From NCBI RefSeq assembly GCF_946885725.1, contig NZ_CAMPGZ010000187.1, positions 1 to 8,116 of the forward strand: a DNA stretch of 8,116 nucleotides. The letters are read 5' to 3'. The DNA comes from an uncultured Nocardioides sp. Lineage in GTDB: Bacteria > Actinomycetota > Actinomycetes > Propionibacteriales > Nocardioidaceae. The stretch's first letter is position 1; each line of letters starts with the position of its first letter. The notes under the pieces were generated by a model. It was not told where the DNA came from. It did no database searches and saw nothing but the letters and a program-made list of their open reading frames with translations. The position numbers and the translations under genes are program-made. Below, one piece after another: positions 6,419 through 8,116 of the stretch.

Positions 6419-7273
6419 TCATCGTGCCAGTCGAGCCGTCAGGTAGCGGTTGCGCCCCGCGAGGTCGACGTGGTCCTTCACGTCGCGCCAGCGGCCGGTG
6501 CGGCGGAACACCGCCGGCGCGGCCTCGCCCTGCACGTCCGCGTGCTCGGCGCCGACCACTCCCCCGTCGCGCAGCAGCCGCGCGGCGACGCGTTCGAGCA
6601 CGCGCATCGCGTCGAGCCCGTCGTCGCCGGAGAACAGCGCGAGGTGCGGGTCGTGGTCGCGCGCCTCGACGGCGACGGACTCGAAGGCCTCGAGCGGGAT
6701 GTACGGCGGGTTGCAGAGGAGCACGTCGACGGTGCCGTCGAGGTCGGCGAAGGCGTCGGCCATGTCGCCGTGGCGGAGGTCGACCCCGGAGCCGGCGAGG
6801 TTGCGCTGCGCCCAGGCGAAGGCGTCCTCGCCCAGCTCGACGGCGTGCACCTGGGCCTCGGGCACCTCGGTGGCGATGCTCAGCGCGATCGCGCCGGAGC
6901 CGGTGCAGAGATCGACGACGACCGGGGTGCGTCCTTCGGCGAGCACCTCGCGGGCGCGTTCGACGCCCCAGCCGGCGAGCAGCTCGGTCTCCGGCCGCGG
7001 CGTGAAGACCCCCGGCCCGACCGCGAGCTCGACGTACCGGAAGGAGGCGGAGCCGACCAGGTGCTGCAGCGGCTCGCGCGTCTCGCGTCGGCGTACGAGC
7101 TCTTCGAAGGCGGCGGCCTGGGCGTCGTCGACGGTGTCGGAGAGCGGGAGGTTGGCGCGGGTGGTGCCGAGCACGTGGGCGAGGAGCTCGGCGGCGTCGT
7201 ACTCCGGGCTGGCCACCCCGGCGCGGGCGAGCCGCAGCGCGGCGTCCTTCACCAAGGCCCGGCGGCCGGTCAT
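6419..7273 (-). CDS. prmC: Peptide chain release factor N5-glutamine methyltransferase
   Basis: PrmC (HemK) methylates the glutamine of the GGQ motif in release factors using S-adenosylmethionine. The 284-residue protein has an N-terminal helical substrate-binding domain (1-85, including [12 protein letters not shown]) and a Rossmann methyltransferase domain. Diagnostic motifs are TPRPETE (91-97), the SAM loop DLCTGSGA (121-128), the acidic VELGED (145-150) and the catalytic NPPY (188-191), followed by a late EHADVQGE element. The ATG at 7273 overlaps the prfA TGA by 4 nt (ATGA). The frame stays open another 224 codons upstream, but that extension is out-of-frame prfA sequence and is not part of this gene. 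The 4-nt overlap couples the enzyme to its own substrate gene. Confidence 0.96.
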   Translation of the reverse strand: MTGRRALVKDAALRLARAGVASPEYDAAELLAHVLGTTRANLPLSDTVDDAQAAAFEELVRRRETREPLQHLVGSASFRYVELAVGPGVFTPRPETELLAGWGVERAREVLAEGRTPVVVDLCTGSGAIALSIATEVPEAQVHAVELGEDAFAWAQRNLAGSGVDLRHGDMADAFADLDGTVDVLLCNPPYIPLEAFESVAVEARDHDPHLALFSGDDGLDAMRVLERVAARLLRDGGVVGAEHADVQGEAAPAVFRRTGRWRDVKDHVDLAGRNRYLTARLAR

Positions 7274-8116
7274 GACGTGCTCTGCTCCAAGGCCTCGAGT
7301 CGTGCGGCCAGGTCGGCCCGGACGGCCGACTCGACCACCGGGTCGAGGTCGCCGTCGAGGACCTGGTCGAGGTTGTAGGCCTTGTAGCCGGTGCGGTGGT
7401 CGGAGATGCGGTTCTCCGGGAAGTTGTAGGTGCGGATCCGCTCGGACCGGTCGACGGTGCGGACCTGCGAGCGGCGCGCGTCGCTGGCCTCGGCGTCGGC
7501 GGCGTCCTGGGCGGCCTGGAGCAGCCGCGCGCGCAGGATGCGCATGGCCTGCTCGCGGTTCTGCAGCTGGCTCTTCTCGTTCTGGCAGGACACCACGATG
7601 CCGGTGGGCAGGTGCGTGATGCGTACGGCGGAGTCGGTGGTGTTGACCGACTGACCGCCGGGGCCGGAGGAGCGGAAGACGTCGACGCGGATGTCCTTCT
7701 CGTCGATGGTCACGTCGACCTGCTCGGCCTCGGGCATCACGAGGACGCCGGCCGCGGACGTGTGCACGCGGCCCTGGCTCTCGGTGACCGGCACGCGCTG
7801 GACCCGGTGCACGCCTCCCTCGAACTTGAGCAGGGCGTACGGCGCTTCGCCGGGCTCGGGCGTGCCCTTGGCCTTGACCGCGACGGTGACGGACTTGTAG
7901 CCGCCGAGGTCGGACTCGGTCGCGTCGATGACCTCGGTCTTCCACCCGCGCTGCTCGGCGTAGCGGGTGTACATCCGGAGCAGGTCGCCGGCGAACAGCG
8001 CGGACTCCTCGCCGCCCTCGCCGGACTTGATCTCGAGGATCGCGTCCTTGGAGTCGGTGGGGTCGCGCGGCACGAGCAGGTGCCGGAGCCGCTCCTCGGT
8101 CGCGGCCAGGCGCTCC
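7270..8116 (-). CDS. prfA: Peptide chain release factor 1 (5' end beyond window edge)
   Basis: RF1 recognises UAA and UAG in the ribosomal A site and triggers peptide release. The last 281 residues are visible; by the distance from GGQ to the C-terminus compared with E. coli RF1, about 80 N-terminal residues are missing. The reading frame continues without a break to base 8116 ([14 protein letters not shown] precedes the in-frame GTG at 8073), so that GTG is internal. Diagnostic elements are [10 protein letters not shown], the stop-codon recognition tripeptide Pro-Val-Thr (in VQRVPVTES), which separates RF1 from RF2, and [20 protein letters not shown] with the catalytic GGQ encoded at 7651-7659. 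The C-terminal [12 protein letters not shown] block is also present. It overlaps prmC by 4 nt. Confidence 0.97.
   Translation of the reverse strand, partial: ERLAATEERLRHLLVPRDPTDSKDAILEIKSGEGGEESALFAGDLLRMYTRYAEQRGWKTEVIDATESDLGGYKSVTVAVKAKGTPEPGEAPYALLKFEGGVHRVQRVPVTESQGRVHTSAAGVLVMPEAEQVDVTIDEKDIRVDVFRSSGPGGQSVNTTDSAVRITHLPTGIVVSCQNEKSQLQNREQAMRILRARLLQAAQDAADAEASDARRSQVRTVDRSERIRTYNFPENRISDHRTGYKAYNLDQVLDGDLDPVVESAVRADLAARLEALEQSTS

Noticed and set aside
7274..7945. N-terminal extension of prmC upstream of 7273
   Set aside because: The extra 224 codons are an out-of-frame reading of prfA, Arg/Pro-rich and without family similarity. The ATG at 7273 gives the normal PrmC length.

Overview
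The window is GC-rich and almost fully coding, with every supported gene on the minus strand. Read 5'->3' along that strand (high to low coordinates) the order is prfA, prmC, a tsaC/sua5-type gene, a wecA/rfe-type gene, a small AtpI-like membrane protein, atpZ, atpB, atpE, atpF, atpH and atpA. The same order is known from actinobacterial chromosomes, including the prfA-hemK-sua5-rfe-Rv1303-atpB stretch of Mycobacterium tuberculosis. Here the b and delta subunits are two separate genes rather than the mycobacterial b-delta fusion. That points to a non-mycobacterial actinobacterium, perhaps a Nocardioides-like organism; the family-level guess rests on general protein resemblance only.

The first block (8116 to 4598) holds translation and envelope housekeeping genes. 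Release factor RF1 (5' end cut by the window edge) overlaps by 4 nt the methyltransferase that modifies its GGQ glutamine. Next come the enzyme making threonylcarbamoyl-AMP for the tRNA t6A modification and a polyprenyl-phosphate GlcNAc-1-phosphate transferase that starts cell-envelope glycan synthesis. The genes are packed with gaps of 16 nt or less.

A 136-nt gap (4462-4597) separates this block from the ATP synthase operon. It carries a perfect 9-bp inverted repeat whose 18-bp core matches the Rex operator consensus at 12 of 14 defined bases, placed where a promoter for the atp operon should lie. This is the best regulatory signal in the window: a plausible NADH/NAD+ redox switch on ATP synthase.

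The second block (4461 to 1) is the operon itself: two small accessory membrane proteins (AtpI-like and AtpZ), the Fo subunits a, c and b, then the F1 subunits delta and alpha. Alpha runs off the left edge after about 307 residues; gamma, beta and epsilon would be expected beyond it. Several junctions overlap or nearly so (atpF/atpH, atpZ/atpB), while atpE and atpA have longer leaders. I found no mobile element, RNA gene, CRISPR array or foreign-looking island, and no undescribed multigene system. The second-look items are mostly regulatory sites and residue-level oddities.
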